DNA of 64,000 bases from CALMAK01 sp964392265 (GCA_964392265.1 CAYMOS010000004.1:134225-198224); one strand, 5' to 3'. Positions 32,750 to 41,864 are shown, counted from the first letter of the stretch. Numbers and translations: made by a program. The notes: generated by a model from the sequence alone, not told the origin.

Positions 32750-33691
32750 CTACGTTACCCAGTCAATATTTGAAAATGTCACACTTGTGCCACTCCGCCA
32801 CGTATTAGATTTGGGATCATATATCTGTGAAGATACCGTTCGTGCCGGGATATTGAAGGTGCAGACACGAGTAGGATTACTATTATAGTCGTGCCAACAA
32901 TCAAGCACATGATATGTTTTATGACTGGTCGTACTACTGGTGGAGGTACTCGATGCCCACGTGCCAACATGCCCCGAAAAGGTAAATTTAACATTTGGAT
33001 TATCACGAATAATCGCATTGTACATCGCTTGAGCACTGGTGTCGCCATAACCGGCATTGCTGCCGCTGACACTACCATTCGATTCCAGAATATAATGGCC
33101 AAAGATAATGACATTGTGATGTGGGTGCGCCTTGATAACGGCATCGGCCCATGGGTACACACTCGCACGCGGACAAAACTCCAAATTCATCACCAAGAAG
33201 TCAAGGCCTCCTGCCGTAAAGTAACGATAGGCATTATCTACCTTGCCTACCTCATATACCCCTTGAATATTTGGAAACCGTGAACGCGGAAAATAGGTAT
33301 TAAATGTACTGCTGTTACGCAAATTCTGATTCACATTCCCTGGGGCCGCAGAACCCCCTGCCTGCACGGCCGCAGTATCGTGATTACCAATGCACAAGGC
33401 GTAAGGCATACTAGCATTATCGAGAATGGCAAGTCCGGCATCCGCTCGTACATAGTGACTATGCGTTTCATCATCCCAGTCGACGAGGTCACCGTTTTGG
33501 ACAACAAATTTAATATTAAGATTATTCCTATTATTAACAATCCAGTTCATGCGCTCAACAAACATGACAGTCCGTCCAGCGCTACTATTCTCTTGTTGGG
33601 TATCAGGTATGGCAATAAATGTAAATTCCGTCTCCTGAGGAATGCTCCCCTGGGTACCAGCTGCGCCGCGTTGTGCACGTCTATGTAGCAT
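32750..33691 (-). CDS. Calcineurin-like metallophosphoesterase with collagen-like N-terminus, 313 aa
   Basis: A two-metal phosphoesterase: FTFIAIPDTQ (first Asp), NGDLVDWDDE, GNHDTAA, FGHYILES and SGHVGTW supply the ligand residues in order. The first about 20 residues, RRAQRGAAGTQGSIPQE, resemble a collagen-like Gly-x-x stretch, as in the surface proteins just beyond it. There is no signal peptide. The C-terminal part (from about 255) looks beta-rich. The ATG at 33691 is preferred, with TACAAT ending exactly 6 nt upstream; a GTG two codons earlier is inside the spacing. Confidence 0.82.
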   Translation of the reverse strand: MLHRRAQRGAAGTQGSIPQETEFTFIAIPDTQQENSSAGRTVMFVERMNWIVNNRNNLNIKFVVQNGDLVDWDDETHSHYVRADAGLAILDNASMPYALCIGNHDTAAVQAGGSAAPGNVNQNLRNSSTFNTYFPRSRFPNIQGVYEVGKVDNAYRYFTAGGLDFLVMNLEFCPRASVYPWADAVIKAHPHHNVIIFGHYILESNGSVSGSNAGYGDTSAQAMYNAIIRDNPNVKFTFSGHVGTWASSTSTSSTTSHKTYHVLDCWHDYNSNPTRVCTFNIPARTVSSQIYDPKSNTWRSGTSVTFSNIDWVT

Positions 33692-33736
33692 AGCCACATT
33701 GTAGCATAAATTTTAGATCTGTTTTATAGTAATGGT

Positions 33737-34129
33737 ATGGATGAAAATGCCCCTGTTATTCGCTACATTGCCCTTATTAATTCACTCAAACAAGGTGACA
33801 ATTGGCTTGCCGAACCGGGTCAAGTCTCTTATGCTTTTCATACCTTTTCACTTCGTAATGAGCATCTTTACTTACCCACGGGCGACGTTAGTTTCGTATC
33901 GCCCAATACCGACCCTCGTAACCTTGATGGTGGCGTAGAGCGGCTTATTGACGCAGTCCTCCATCTATCAGTGAAAGTCCATGTCATCGCTGCCACCGAA
34001 GCTCAAGTCATACTTGAGCGTTACGTAGCTGGCGACACCATTGAGATAAGTGCCGGGTTTTCCCGCAGCTATGAGGCCTTGCAATCACTTATCGAGCAAG
34101 CTAGCGTCGACCATCCCGAGAATCACTAA
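33737..34129 (+). CDS. Hypothetical protein, 130 aa
   Basis: No family recognised. A soluble, mildly acidic protein of mixed alpha/beta character; the second half (HLSVKVHVIAATEAQVILER, then YEALQSLIEQA) looks helical. Support for being real: TATAGT (33725-33730) ends exactly 6 nt before the ATG. It lies alone between the metallophosphoesterase and the convergent LamG-like gene. Confidence 0.55.
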   Translation: MDENAPVIRYIALINSLKQGDNWLAEPGQVSYAFHTFSLRNEHLYLPTGDVSFVSPNTDPRNLDGGVERLIDAVLHLSVKVHVIAATEAQVILERYVAGDTIEISAGFSRSYEALQSLIEQASVDHPENH

Positions 34130-34181
34130 ATCGGGTAAGCACAGCCTCGCTAGGAATCTGCCCAGTGACCCTACCGATAGC

Positions 34182-35213
34182 TTACAGCCAATTTGAGTTA
34201 CTGCGGCGCCCTACTATCCGCGGCTGCCACACTCCTGACATACGCACACATTCCGTTACCCGAAGAATCGTCACCCGGACGATATCGGTAGCCGTTAGTC
34301 CACCGCTATTAGTTACTGTAAGCTCAAACTCTAGATTATCACCATTAATCGTTGCCGGTGCATTAAAGGAAGGAGTCGCCGAAGCAGAGCTACTCAATAT
34401 AACCGCCGCGCCACTGGTTTGTACCCACGTATAGCCTGTAATTGTGCCTATCGCCGTCGTCGAGCCCAATCCGTCAAGCGTCACCACCGTACCCGGCTCA
34501 ATATTTGACTGATCCACGCCAGCGCTGGCAATCGGCGCAGCGTTAACTGGGTCAATCCAACCGGCGGCGAACGCACCAGCGCGCACTTCGTCAATATCAT
34601 AGGTATGCGCAGAGGCGCGTCCTGTCGAACGACCAACGAAGACACTGGCCGAATTCGTCGTACCGGCATTCACCGCCGACGACGACCATTGCTCGAGCAA
34701 TACACCTGCCTCATCATACATCGCCCAACCAAGCTGACCATCGGTTGGAGAAGTACCTTTTCGTGCCGACATCTGGATAAGTCGCGGTGTCCCGTCGGTC
34801 GGAATCACGCCAGACGATACCGAGCCAGCTACGCCAGCTCCAGCGGCGTTCCACATGCGTATCTTGCCATCCGCACCAAACACCAGCATACCCATCGAGC
34901 CCGAGCTATTGCGAATGCCCATGAGGTCTTCGGTTGCAGCGATGGTCGAACGCAAGCGCACATAGACCGACAGAACAACGCGATCTGATTCCATCAGCGA
35001 CCACCTGAGCCGCGTATCGCCACTGTCTCCCGCCCCCAGCATAAAGCGATATCCGCGCGACCCAAATGACGCAGCTGCAGCAAGCGCAGTAATCGAGGAG
35101 CCCGCGCCAATCGCAACCGCCGAACATGCGGTTCCCGACGAACCTGTATTGACAGTTGTCGGGACAATTCCCTCTCCGATACCCTCGGCATTGTTTGTAA
35201 TACTTATCGCCAT
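34182..35213 (-). CDS. LamG-like plus PKD/Ig-like domain protein, 343 aa
   Basis: Probable surface or fibre protein. Residues about 40-225 are a concanavalin/LamG-like beta-sandwich (FGADGKIRMWNAAG, IDEVRAGAFAAGWIDP). Residues about 228-320 form a PKD/REJ-like domain (DGLGSTTAIGTITGYTWVQ, LEFELTVTNSGGLTATD). The tail MSGVWQPRIVGRR resembles C-termini of phage-associated proteins. No signal peptide is visible. A GGAG site precedes the ATG; it is third in the collagen-like operon. Confidence 0.68.
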   Translation of the reverse strand: MAISITNNAEGIGEGIVPTTVNTGSSGTACSAVAIGAGSSITALAAAASFGSRGYRFMLGAGDSGDTRLRWSLMESDRVVLSVYVRLRSTIAATEDLMGIRNSSGSMGMLVFGADGKIRMWNAAGAGVAGSVSSGVIPTDGTPRLIQMSARKGTSPTDGQLGWAMYDEAGVLLEQWSSSAVNAGTTNSASVFVGRSTGRASAHTYDIDEVRAGAFAAGWIDPVNAAPIASAGVDQSNIEPGTVVTLDGLGSTTAIGTITGYTWVQTSGAAVILSSSASATPSFNAPATINGDNLEFELTVTNSGGLTATDIVRVTILRVTECVRMSGVWQPRIVGRRSNSNWL

Positions 35214-35225
35214 TATTGTCTCCTT

Positions 35226-35970
35226 CTATGCATCATACCTGTGTCGGACTGGCTGCGAGGCCACTGAACTCCCGCTAACTATCATGGATGCATGAACATC
35301 GTTGCTCCACGTATTCCCCCATGTATCAGGCATTGAGCCGGCAGCACCCGGCTGGTAGCCGTTGACGATACAGTTGGTGTTGTAGCGAATTGGATAATAC
35401 CTATACGTCCCGCCATAATCACGCCAGCGGCCACCAAAGCGATTGCCTGTGATTGTAGCCACTAGAGGCGTGGCACCCTGTGAGCCGCCCGTTTGCAGCG
35501 ATACACCATGTCCCCAGTTCCAGAACCAATTGTCTACGATGGTCAAGTTGTTAACTGGCGCATAAACATCAGCCTTTGCGAGTACGCCATTGCCTGCCTG
35601 CGGAAATCCGTATGTTCCCGTATCTTCGTCGAGTGGCGTAACGCCGTTACCTGTGGCCACTGTATAATTTATGTAATTGCTATCAAGTGTTACATTGGTT
35701 GGGTTGAGCGCATTGTACTTTGCCCCCTGGAAAAAGCAGCCGCGCACTTCCATGGTCGATCCACCGCCATGTTGTACACCGTCATTATGCGTACCCGAAC
35801 CGTCGCTGTGGCCATTCGATCGGCCACCTGGAAATGATGTGCCATCAGGGTCAACATAGTAATCATCGTCGTACCAAGACAAATAACCAACCCAACAGCC
35901 GAGCATCTGCATTGCTACTGGTCTACCCGATGGGTTGTAAAAGCCAAGCGCATCAACAGTCTTGGTAATA
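35226..35970 (-). pseudogene. Parallel beta-helix-like segment, out of frame with the upstream collagen-like ORF
   Basis: From AITKTVDALGFYNPSGRPVA onward the frame encodes about 245 residues with a pattern of right-handed beta-helix proteins (SDGSGTHNDGVQHGGGSTME, LTIVDNWFWNWGHGVSLQ, ATITGNRFGGRW). No start codon is near: an open frame continues upstream to 36164 but is only the shifted reading of the collagen repeat. It probably once continued the 36594 gene or a longer fibre gene and is now separated by a frame change near 35953-35975. Confidence 0.6.
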
Positions 35971-36594
35971 GCACATCGCACTACCAGCAGCACCAGCAGG
36001 ACCTTGTGGACCAGTCGCACCAGCACCACCTGCACCAGCAGGGCCTTGAGGACCTGTGGCACCTTGTGCACCTGCACTACCCTGAGCACCTGTCGCACCA
36101 GCAGGACCTTGAATATTACCAACATTTTCCCAGGCCGTACCTGTCCATACATAAAGGCTGCCACTTACCAAGTAGCCATCACCTGTGTTACCACTTGGAG
36201 GAAGCTGACTCGAATTGGCAAATGAGCCAAGAATCGTGACACTGCTGCCCGCAACTCCTTGAGGACCCTGAGGGCCTGTGGCACCGGCTGATCCAGCAGG
36301 ACCTTGTGGACCAGTCGCACCTTGTGCGCCGTTTGCACCGGCAGGACCTTGAGTACCTTGTGGTCCCTGAGTACCTTGCGGACCAGTTGCACCTTGTGAA
36401 CCACCAGCATTATTAAGTTTAGTTTGTACTGCCGGAGCGAGCTTTACCTCTGTCACTGAACCATCAACAATTGCCGTTGTATCAACTGAATTCGGTTTAA
36501 GCTTTCCGTCAGCTTTGTGTGCCGCCGACAGGTAATCATTAAGGATCTCACCCCAATTTCCTGCGTCCGCACCAGGTATAGGTAGACGTGCCAT
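35953..36594 (-). CDS. Collagen-like fibre protein, 213 aa
   Basis: The N-terminal 65 residues (RLPIPGADAGNWGEILNDYL, then TAIVDGSVTEVKLAPAVQTK) are like those of phage tail-fibre and CPR surface proteins. Two blocks of Gly-x-x triplets (about 66-118 and 160-205), rich in GATGPQGPAG, flank a small SLYVWTGTAWENVG module. The frame ends abruptly after the second block, while the beta-helix segment continues in another frame. Promoter at 36645-36673; GGAGG lies unusually far (about 14 nt) from the ATG. Confidence 0.7.
   Translation of the reverse strand: MARLPIPGADAGNWGEILNDYLSAAHKADGKLKPNSVDTTAIVDGSVTEVKLAPAVQTKLNNAGGSQGATGPQGTQGPQGTQGPAGANGAQGATGPQGPAGSAGATGPQGPQGVAGSSVTILGSFANSSQLPPSGNTGDGYLVSGSLYVWTGTAWENVGNIQGPAGATGAQGSAGAQGATGPQGPAGAGGAGATGPQGPAGAAGSAMCYYQDC
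35982..36405 (-). repeat. Collagen-like repeat tracts
   Basis: Two blocks (about 35982-36111 and 36256-36405) of imperfect 9- to 27-nt units encoding Gly-x-x triplets. Such tracts change length easily by slippage or recombination. Confidence 0.75.
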
Positions 36595-36644
36595 AACTTA
36601 CTTTTTCACCTCCAATTTAGTTACCTGTCGTTACTATTAAGTTT

Positions 36645-36673
36645 ATGGTAACGTAATTATTTTTATTGGTCAA
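36645..36673 (-). promoter_or_regulatory. Promoter of the collagen-like operon
   Basis: TTGACC (36668-36673), 17-nt spacer, TACCAT (36645-36650), minus strand. Confidence 0.6.
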
Positions 36674-36741
36674 GAATTTTTTACTCATTGCTATAGTATA
36701 AGTTTCCAGCCAAGATGGTTTACCTCACACGCAACAACTCG

Positions 36742-37650
36742 CTAGACGCCATAGTCTGCCACAATAATCTTATGCTGGTTCATCATCGTTTTATAGGCAC
36801 CAGGATATTTCATCAGCTCTTCCATATTTTCGGGCGTAACTTGCCACGAGACGCCAAATTTATCTTGGCACCAGCCACATTGCTCGGCTTCGGGCACGGT
36901 CGAAAGCTTTTCCCACAAATAGTCTATCTCTGTCTGGTCTTTACAGTTCACCATCAGTGAAATACCCGGAGTAAATGTCGTATCTTGCTCTACTCCAGAA
37001 TCGTTGGCAGCAAACCATTGACCAGCTAACTTGAAATCGGCATATGCTACATTATCGGCAGCAACTGGACCGGTTGCGGCGTCGCCATATGGCGATTCCA
37101 TGCCACGACCTGTATCTTCAAAAACTGAAGTATAGAAATCAATCGCCTCGCGGGCTTTGTTTTGTACCGGCCCAGCAAACTGAAGCGATGGAATAATTCG
37201 TGGAAATTCTGGGTCTTGGGGCTGCATCAAAATTAACTGCCACGTGACACCGTATTTGTCCCGAACCCAGCCGTACCATTCGCTAAAGTCATAGGCATCA
37301 AGCTTCATAATCGCTTCACCGTCCGCGATGAGCTTTTTATATAACTCACTCAGGTCTTCTTTTGATTGCCCCTCTCTCTCGGGGTCAAAATAAACCATGA
37401 ACGAGATTGATGAATTTGGCGCAAAGGTGCCATCGGCATTGATGAGCGAAAAGCGAAAACCCGCAATTTCAAAATCAACAGTCAATTCTTTGCCAGCCAT
37501 GTCCAGCTGGAAATCCGCCAAACCTTCCTCGGCCGTTTTCGGATAATAACTCGTACCGACAATCTCACATTTTGGAAACGTCGCTGCATAGAATTCTGCC
37601 GCCTCTTTCGCTTTGCCATTTGACCAAATGTTTGGGATTATTTTTTGCAT
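36742..37650 (-). CDS. Two-domain VOC/PhnB-like protein, 302 aa
   Basis: Two tandem vicinal-oxygen-chelate modules of the PhnB/3-demethylubiquinone-methyltransferase-like type: IPNIWSNGKAKEAAEFYAAT (1-150) and IPSLQFAGPVQNKAREAIDF (152-295). Each contains a W-Q motif (KYGVTWQL, KFGVSWQV). Activity unknown. Last gene of the RNase Y operon, with a GGAGG site, 4 nt after the previous gene. Confidence 0.85.
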   Translation of the reverse strand: MQKIIPNIWSNGKAKEAAEFYAATFPKCEIVGTSYYPKTAEEGLADFQLDMAGKELTVDFEIAGFRFSLINADGTFAPNSSISFMVYFDPEREGQSKEDLSELYKKLIADGEAIMKLDAYDFSEWYGWVRDKYGVTWQLILMQPQDPEFPRIIPSLQFAGPVQNKAREAIDFYTSVFEDTGRGMESPYGDAATGPVAADNVAYADFKLAGQWFAANDSGVEQDTTFTPGISLMVNCKDQTEIDYLWEKLSTVPEAEQCGWCQDKFGVSWQVTPENMEELMKYPGAYKTMMNQHKIIVADYGV

Positions 37651-37654
37651 AATT

Positions 37655-38149
37655 CTATCCTCCTTTTATATCTAACCGTTCACACATCTGCTGAAGATCA
37701 TCCTCCGAGTTGACTCCGATACCATACGGCGAATTCGCGCTTTTCAGTAGGGTGACGTGCGGAAAAGCTGGCGCATAACCAGGGATGTGTTGACGAACAA
37801 CTTGGCGCAAACTCTCTACAACAATGATAATTGCGGGTGCGATCATCGTTACCTCACCATCTTTTCGGCATACGTAACGTTCCTCACCCAGTCCTTCGAA
37901 CACAACCACGCCTGGATTCTCATGCAAGAACTGCGTAACGTCTTGGACTACATCTTGAACTACGCTAGCGTCTTCTGAGAGTTTCGAGGCTGGCACGAGA
38001 CTTATATGATACTCGTCTTTTGGCAGTAGTTCTACGTTATCGACTACCCGCGCCCGTTGAGACGAGATTTCATCGGTCACATCCAGCATGATATAGTTCT
38101 TCACTTCTGGGTCATACCATATCTTTTCAGTGATATTGATGCGTGTCAT
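37655..38149 (-). CDS. 2H phosphoesterase-like protein, 164 aa
   Basis: Two H-x-[ST]-h motifs, YHISLVPAS near residue 47 and FPHVTLLKS near 131, mark the 2H (2'-5' RNA ligase/cyclic phosphodiesterase) superfamily. Between them are beta strands such as VVVFEGLGEERYV. It may process cyclic phosphates at RNA ends, which would fit its place behind RNase Y. Its start overlaps the DUF1801 gene by 4 nt. Confidence 0.65.
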   Translation of the reverse strand: MTRINITEKIWYDPEVKNYIMLDVTDEISSQRARVVDNVELLPKDEYHISLVPASKLSEDASVVQDVVQDVTQFLHENPGVVVFEGLGEERYVCRKDGEVTMIAPAIIIVVESLRQVVRQHIPGYAPAFPHVTLLKSANSPYGIGVNSEDDLQQMCERLDIKGG

Positions 38150-38493
38150 GCACTCACCTGTTCTTTCCGATATAAAACAACTCGTTTAATCAAATCCACG
38201 GGCAACGGCTGGTCGTTTGGAAATTGTACCGACCCTTTACCCTGTTTGTATTTGGCAAATTCCTCGGCAAACGCCTCATGGCCATTTGGCGTTGCATAGA
38301 ATCCAATATGACCATCGTATCCCGCAAAATAGACCAGTGGTTTGCCATTCAATGTATAGGCTGGCATGCCGTAGGCGATTGATTCGACCGCCAATGGGGC
38401 CGTTGTACGAATGAGGAGGCGCATGACATCGAGACGCTTCTTCACCTCGCCGTCGAACTGATTAATGTATGCGTCCACACTTGCGACCGTCAT
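38146..38493 (-). CDS. DUF1801/YdhG-like protein, 115 aa
   Basis: A frataxin-like fold family. AVESIAYGMPAYTLNGKPLV and FAGYDGHIGFYATPNGHEAF are the conserved blocks. Role unproven (iron chaperone suggested for relatives). Operon member: 5 nt after DUF1653, 4-nt overlap with the 2H gene. Confidence 0.87.
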   Translation of the reverse strand: MTVASVDAYINQFDGEVKKRLDVMRLLIRTTAPLAVESIAYGMPAYTLNGKPLVYFAGYDGHIGFYATPNGHEAFAEEFAKYKQGKGSVQFPNDQPLPVDLIKRVVLYRKEQVSA

Positions 38494-38498
38494 GGCTA

Positions 38499-38756
38499 TT
38501 ACTCCTTTGTAAACCGTAGCTGTTGATGATCGTCTGTCTGCACGGTTGCAAAAAAGTCCTCAGCACTACGCACCCAAACAATATCCTTTTCTAGTGAACG
38601 ATAAACAACAGCAGGAATTTCCTCATTCTCCAAAAAACCAGTCGTCACAATCTCGTATTCGCCGCCTTTGTAGTGACGATACCTTGCCCCATCTATTGGT
38701 CGTTCATAGTTGGACCAGCCAGCTAGAATCTCCGTTATCGATTTTGACTTTCCCAT
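38499..38756 (-). CDS. DUF1653 protein, 85 aa
   Basis: ARYRHYKGGEYEIVTTG and VVYRSLEKDIVWVRSAEDFF are the family's signature. Function unknown. It begins 12 nt after the RNase Y stop. Confidence 0.83.
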   Translation of the reverse strand: MGKSKSITEILAGWSNYERPIDGARYRHYKGGEYEIVTTGFLENEEIPAVVYRSLEKDIVWVRSAEDFFATVQTDDHQQLRFTKE

Positions 38757-38768
38757 ATTCCTATATTC

Positions 38769-40259
38769 CTATTTTGCAAATTCAATTGCGCGGGTTTCAC
38801 GAATGACATTGACCTTGATAGTGCCTGGATACTGCATCGTGCTTTCGATCTTGGTTGCAATATCACGCGCTAGCTTGATCGCGCTGAGGTCATCAACTGA
38901 TTTATTGTTGACCATGACGCGGACTTCACGACCGGCGCTAATCGCGTAGGCCTTATCAATACCATTGAAACTCGTTGCAATGTTCTCAAGATCACGCATA
39001 CGCTCGGCAAAGTTCTCGGCACTGATGTTACGAGCACCTGGACGGGCAGCTGATACTGCATCAACCACACGGACCACCAATGCCTCTGGTGTCGTTGCCT
39101 CAATATCATCATGATGCGCCTCAATGGCGTGGACAATTGCCTCGGACATGCCATTTTTGCGCGCTAATTCTGCGCCAATGTGGTGATGCTTGCCCTCAAT
39201 CTTGTGCGTGACCGCCTTGCCCACATCATGGAGCAGCGTCGCAATCTTGGTCGTACGTACATCAGCCCCTACTTCTTCAGCAATCATACCGGCAATGTGT
39301 GCCATCTCAGTACTATGCATGAGGACGTTCTGTCCGTAACTCGTACGGTATTTTAGTTCACCGAGCAAGCGCAGCATCTCTTTTGGAATACCGACGACAC
39401 CAACCTCACGAGCTGCATCTTCACCAGCCCGAACAACTTCTTTTTCAATCTGCTTTTCAGCCTTCGCAAATACCTCTTCGATGCGACCCGGATGGATACG
39501 TCCATCCTTCATGAGCATCTCTAGGCCCAATCGAGCGACCTGGCGGCGAATCGGATCAAAGCTAGAAAGGATGACCATGCCCGGCGTATCGTCAACCAGA
39601 AAGTCAACACCGGTCGCCCGCTGCATTGCCTGGATATTACGGCCCTCTTTACCGATGATACGACCCTTCATCTCATCATCGGTCAGTTTGACTGCCGTCA
39701 CCGTCCGTTCAGCAGTTACTTCACTGCTCATACGCTCCATGGCACTGACAAGAATCTCCTGGGCGCGCTCTTCGGCATCATCGGCCGCCTCGCGCTGTAG
39801 TTTTGCAACCAAACCAGTAAGGTCATTTTTGATGTCACGCTCGGTCATCTGCATAAGCTTTTCGGCGGCATCTTTCTTCTTGAGGCCGGCAATCTTTTCA
39901 AGCTTCTCTTGTTGACGCGTGCGGATTTCACGAATCTCGTTCTTGAGGCTCTCTACCTCATCTTCCTGAACACGCAACTTCTCAGCACGCTTGTCCAACT
40001 CATCCAGTTTACGATCGAGAGACTGCTCACGATCCGCCAGACGATCCTCGGTCTTTTTTAGTTCTTTGCGGCGATCATTTTCGATTTGCAAGGCCTCATC
40101 CTTGGCCTTCAAAACAATATCGCTGGCCTTCGATTTAGCCGCTGCAATCTCACGGTCGATTTTATTTTTACCATTTACCTGGCGAGTATGCTGATATCCA
40201 GCAAAGCCACCTGCCCCAAGTGCCAAGCCAACAAGAGCAGTGATTACTATCTCTATCAT
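38769..40259 (-). CDS. rny: Ribonuclease Y, 496 aa
   Basis: Membrane-anchored endoribonuclease that starts mRNA decay. One N-terminal membrane helix (about 3-23), a long coiled coil (about 30-180), a KH domain with IGKEGRNIQAMQRATGVDF near 205, and an HD domain with LLHDVGKAVTH near 343. GAAAGGA precedes the ATG. Heads an operon with four small genes. RNase J is also encoded in this window, so the organism has the Gram-positive-type decay pair. Confidence 0.95.
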   Translation of the reverse strand: MIEIVITALVGLALGAGGFAGYQHTRQVNGKNKIDREIAAAKSKASDIVLKAKDEALQIENDRRKELKKTEDRLADREQSLDRKLDELDKRAEKLRVQEDEVESLKNEIREIRTRQQEKLEKIAGLKKKDAAEKLMQMTERDIKNDLTGLVAKLQREAADDAEERAQEILVSAMERMSSEVTAERTVTAVKLTDDEMKGRIIGKEGRNIQAMQRATGVDFLVDDTPGMVILSSFDPIRRQVARLGLEMLMKDGRIHPGRIEEVFAKAEKQIEKEVVRAGEDAAREVGVVGIPKEMLRLLGELKYRTSYGQNVLMHSTEMAHIAGMIAEEVGADVRTTKIATLLHDVGKAVTHKIEGKHHHIGAELARKNGMSEAIVHAIEAHHDDIEATTPEALVVRVVDAVSAARPGARNISAENFAERMRDLENIATSFNGIDKAYAISAGREVRVMVNNKSVDDLSAIKLARDIATKIESTMQYPGTIKVNVIRETRAIEFAK

Positions 40260-40473
40260 ATTCTGTCCTTTCTTCGGCGCCTGAAAAACGACAAAAGACC
40301 TGGCAACTTAATCCTGGTACTGCACCCCTTCGAACTGTCTGCTAGTCGTCATTACGCTTTGTCTGCGCCATTCTTAGAAAATTACGGTAATCAAAAAACT
40401 ATTTCTTATAGTCTCTATTTATCATACGCTACCAAACGCGGCAGCACAAACAGTTGATTACCAGAACCTTCCG

Positions 40474-40905
40474 TCAGGTACGTCGGCTGTGAATGGTCTT
40501 ATGATCATTCTTGGCCTCAACCATATACTGCAATGTCCAGCTCAGCTGATCGTCTCCCTCGTCATAATAATACGCATCTTGCCCTGCAGATGGCGCCGTA
40601 CAGACAATTGAGTTAGTCGATCCATTTGGTGCTTTTAATATCTCTGGGTCAATCCCCTTTAAAGTACTCGAAGCAACTGTTGCTGCCGGCGCAGTCAAGT
40701 CAGCACATGCAGGATATTCACCGTGTGCCTCATAATACTTTTCCAAGGCCTCGGCGATAATAGTGACACGCACTTCGCGAGTACTATCACGTGAATCGCG
40801 CTGGACCGCCCAAAAGCTGATTGAACCGACCGTGATGAGAATGCCGATAATAATGATAGCGGTCGCCACTTCTACTAGCGTAAACCCGTGCGAGTATTTG
40901 CCCAT
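40474..40905 (-). CDS. Type IV pilin-like protein, 143 aa
   Basis: A short leader MGKYSHG is followed by FTLVEVATAIIIIGILITVG, the prepilin cleavage site (Gly-Phe) and N-terminal helix with Glu5. The globular part includes ALEKYYEAHGEYPACADL, common in CPR pilins. The 3' end may be frameshifted: past the stop another frame remains open for about 25 codons (40381-40460) with protein-like content. Confidence 0.83.
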   Translation of the reverse strand: MGKYSHGFTLVEVATAIIIIGILITVGSISFWAVQRDSRDSTREVRVTIIAEALEKYYEAHGEYPACADLTAPAATVASSTLKGIDPEILKAPNGSTNSIVCTAPSAGQDAYYYDEGDDQLSWTLQYMVEAKNDHKTIHSRRT

Positions 40906-40953
40906 ACCTCTTATGCTACGGTCTTTGCCGCAGCCATGTCAAGCAGGAAAAAA

Positions 40954-41346
40954 CTATTTTTTAGGGGTAGTGATACGAGCAGGCGCTCCATAGAGAGGCT
41001 TAGCCAGGTGCTCATCCTCGCCTCGCTGCAACCGCACATAGGCACGCTCGACCCAATCCTCATCGACCTCGGTGATGATTGGTAACTCTTTTGCCTGAGC
41101 AATTGTATTCGCAACGGTCATTCCTATCCTCAACCCTGTAAAGCTACCAGGCCCACGAAAGACAGCAATCCCGCCCAGCTCGCTCAGGCTCATTGTCGAT
41201 GCGGATAAAGCTTCCTCAATATAACCCAAAAGATTCTTGGCCAGTGAGCGACCAGCCTCCCAAGTGTATTCATCCCACGTATCATCATGCACGCAAATGA
41301 TACAACACACTGGGGTTGAAGTGTCTAAAAATAAATAGTTTGTCAT
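40954..41346 (-). CDS. tsaB: TsaB-like protein, short form, 130 aa
   Basis: Scaffold of the t6A tRNA-modification complex with TsaD and TsaE. LFLDTSTPVCCIICV and AVFRGPGSFTGLRIGMTVAN match TsaB's N-terminal domain. At 130 residues it lacks most of the C-terminal domain of the usual 220-230 aa protein. It overlaps tsaE by 4 nt (ATGA). Confidence 0.85.
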   Translation of the reverse strand: MTNYLFLDTSTPVCCIICVHDDTWDEYTWEAGRSLAKNLLGYIEEALSASTMSLSELGGIAVFRGPGSFTGLRIGMTVANTIAQAKELPIITEVDEDWVERAYVRLQRGEDEHLAKPLYGAPARITTPKK

Positions 41347-41771
41347 ACCGCTATCCCTTCAATGATAACTCGGCGCATCGTCTCTGCCGTTGGCGTAATA
41401 CAGATACGGATGTGGTTGTCCGCCAGAACATTCGCAACGATTTCTGCCCATTCCACAATCGTCACGACCGTCGTGTCATGCATCACCTCGGCAAGCTCAT
41501 CAGCCATAATACCTGGATCATGAAGGCGATAAAAATCGTAATGCGCTAATCTCAATCCGTCACGACCTGCGTCATAGGTTCGACTAATTGTAAAACTGGG
41601 GCTTTGCACATCTTCGTCAACTCCCAGACCCTGTGCAATACCCTTAGTAAGCGTCGTCTTACCCGCGCCAATATCGCCAATCAACTCAATCACTTCACCG
41701 CCCTTCAGGCGTTCGCCGATTGCCTTACCGAGATCACGCATAGCCGATTCTGATGGTACATCTTTTTCCAT
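41343..41771 (-). CDS. tsaE: tRNA threonylcarbamoyladenosine biosynthesis ATPase TsaE, 142 aa
   Basis: P-loop ATPase of the t6A complex. Walker A GDIGAGKTTL at about 39-48, SPSFTISRTYDAG, HYDFYRLHDP and a terminal VEWAE motif are all typical. TACAAT ends 7 nt before the ATG; tsaB follows in the same transcript. Confidence 0.92.
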   Translation of the reverse strand: MEKDVPSESAMRDLGKAIGERLKGGEVIELIGDIGAGKTTLTKGIAQGLGVDEDVQSPSFTISRTYDAGRDGLRLAHYDFYRLHDPGIMADELAEVMHDTTVVTIVEWAEIVANVLADNHIRICITPTAETMRRVIIEGIAV

Positions 41772-41864
41772 TCCTTTTATTGTACTATGGACCTCTCTAT
41801 AAAATACAGATTAGGGGGCCTCTATGTTTTTTCTTTATTTAAGATACAATAGAACGTAAGCATT

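Noticed and set aside
36165..36594. Val/Leu-rich 81-codon leftward ORF
   Set aside because: It is the shifted-frame reading of the collagen-like repeat.
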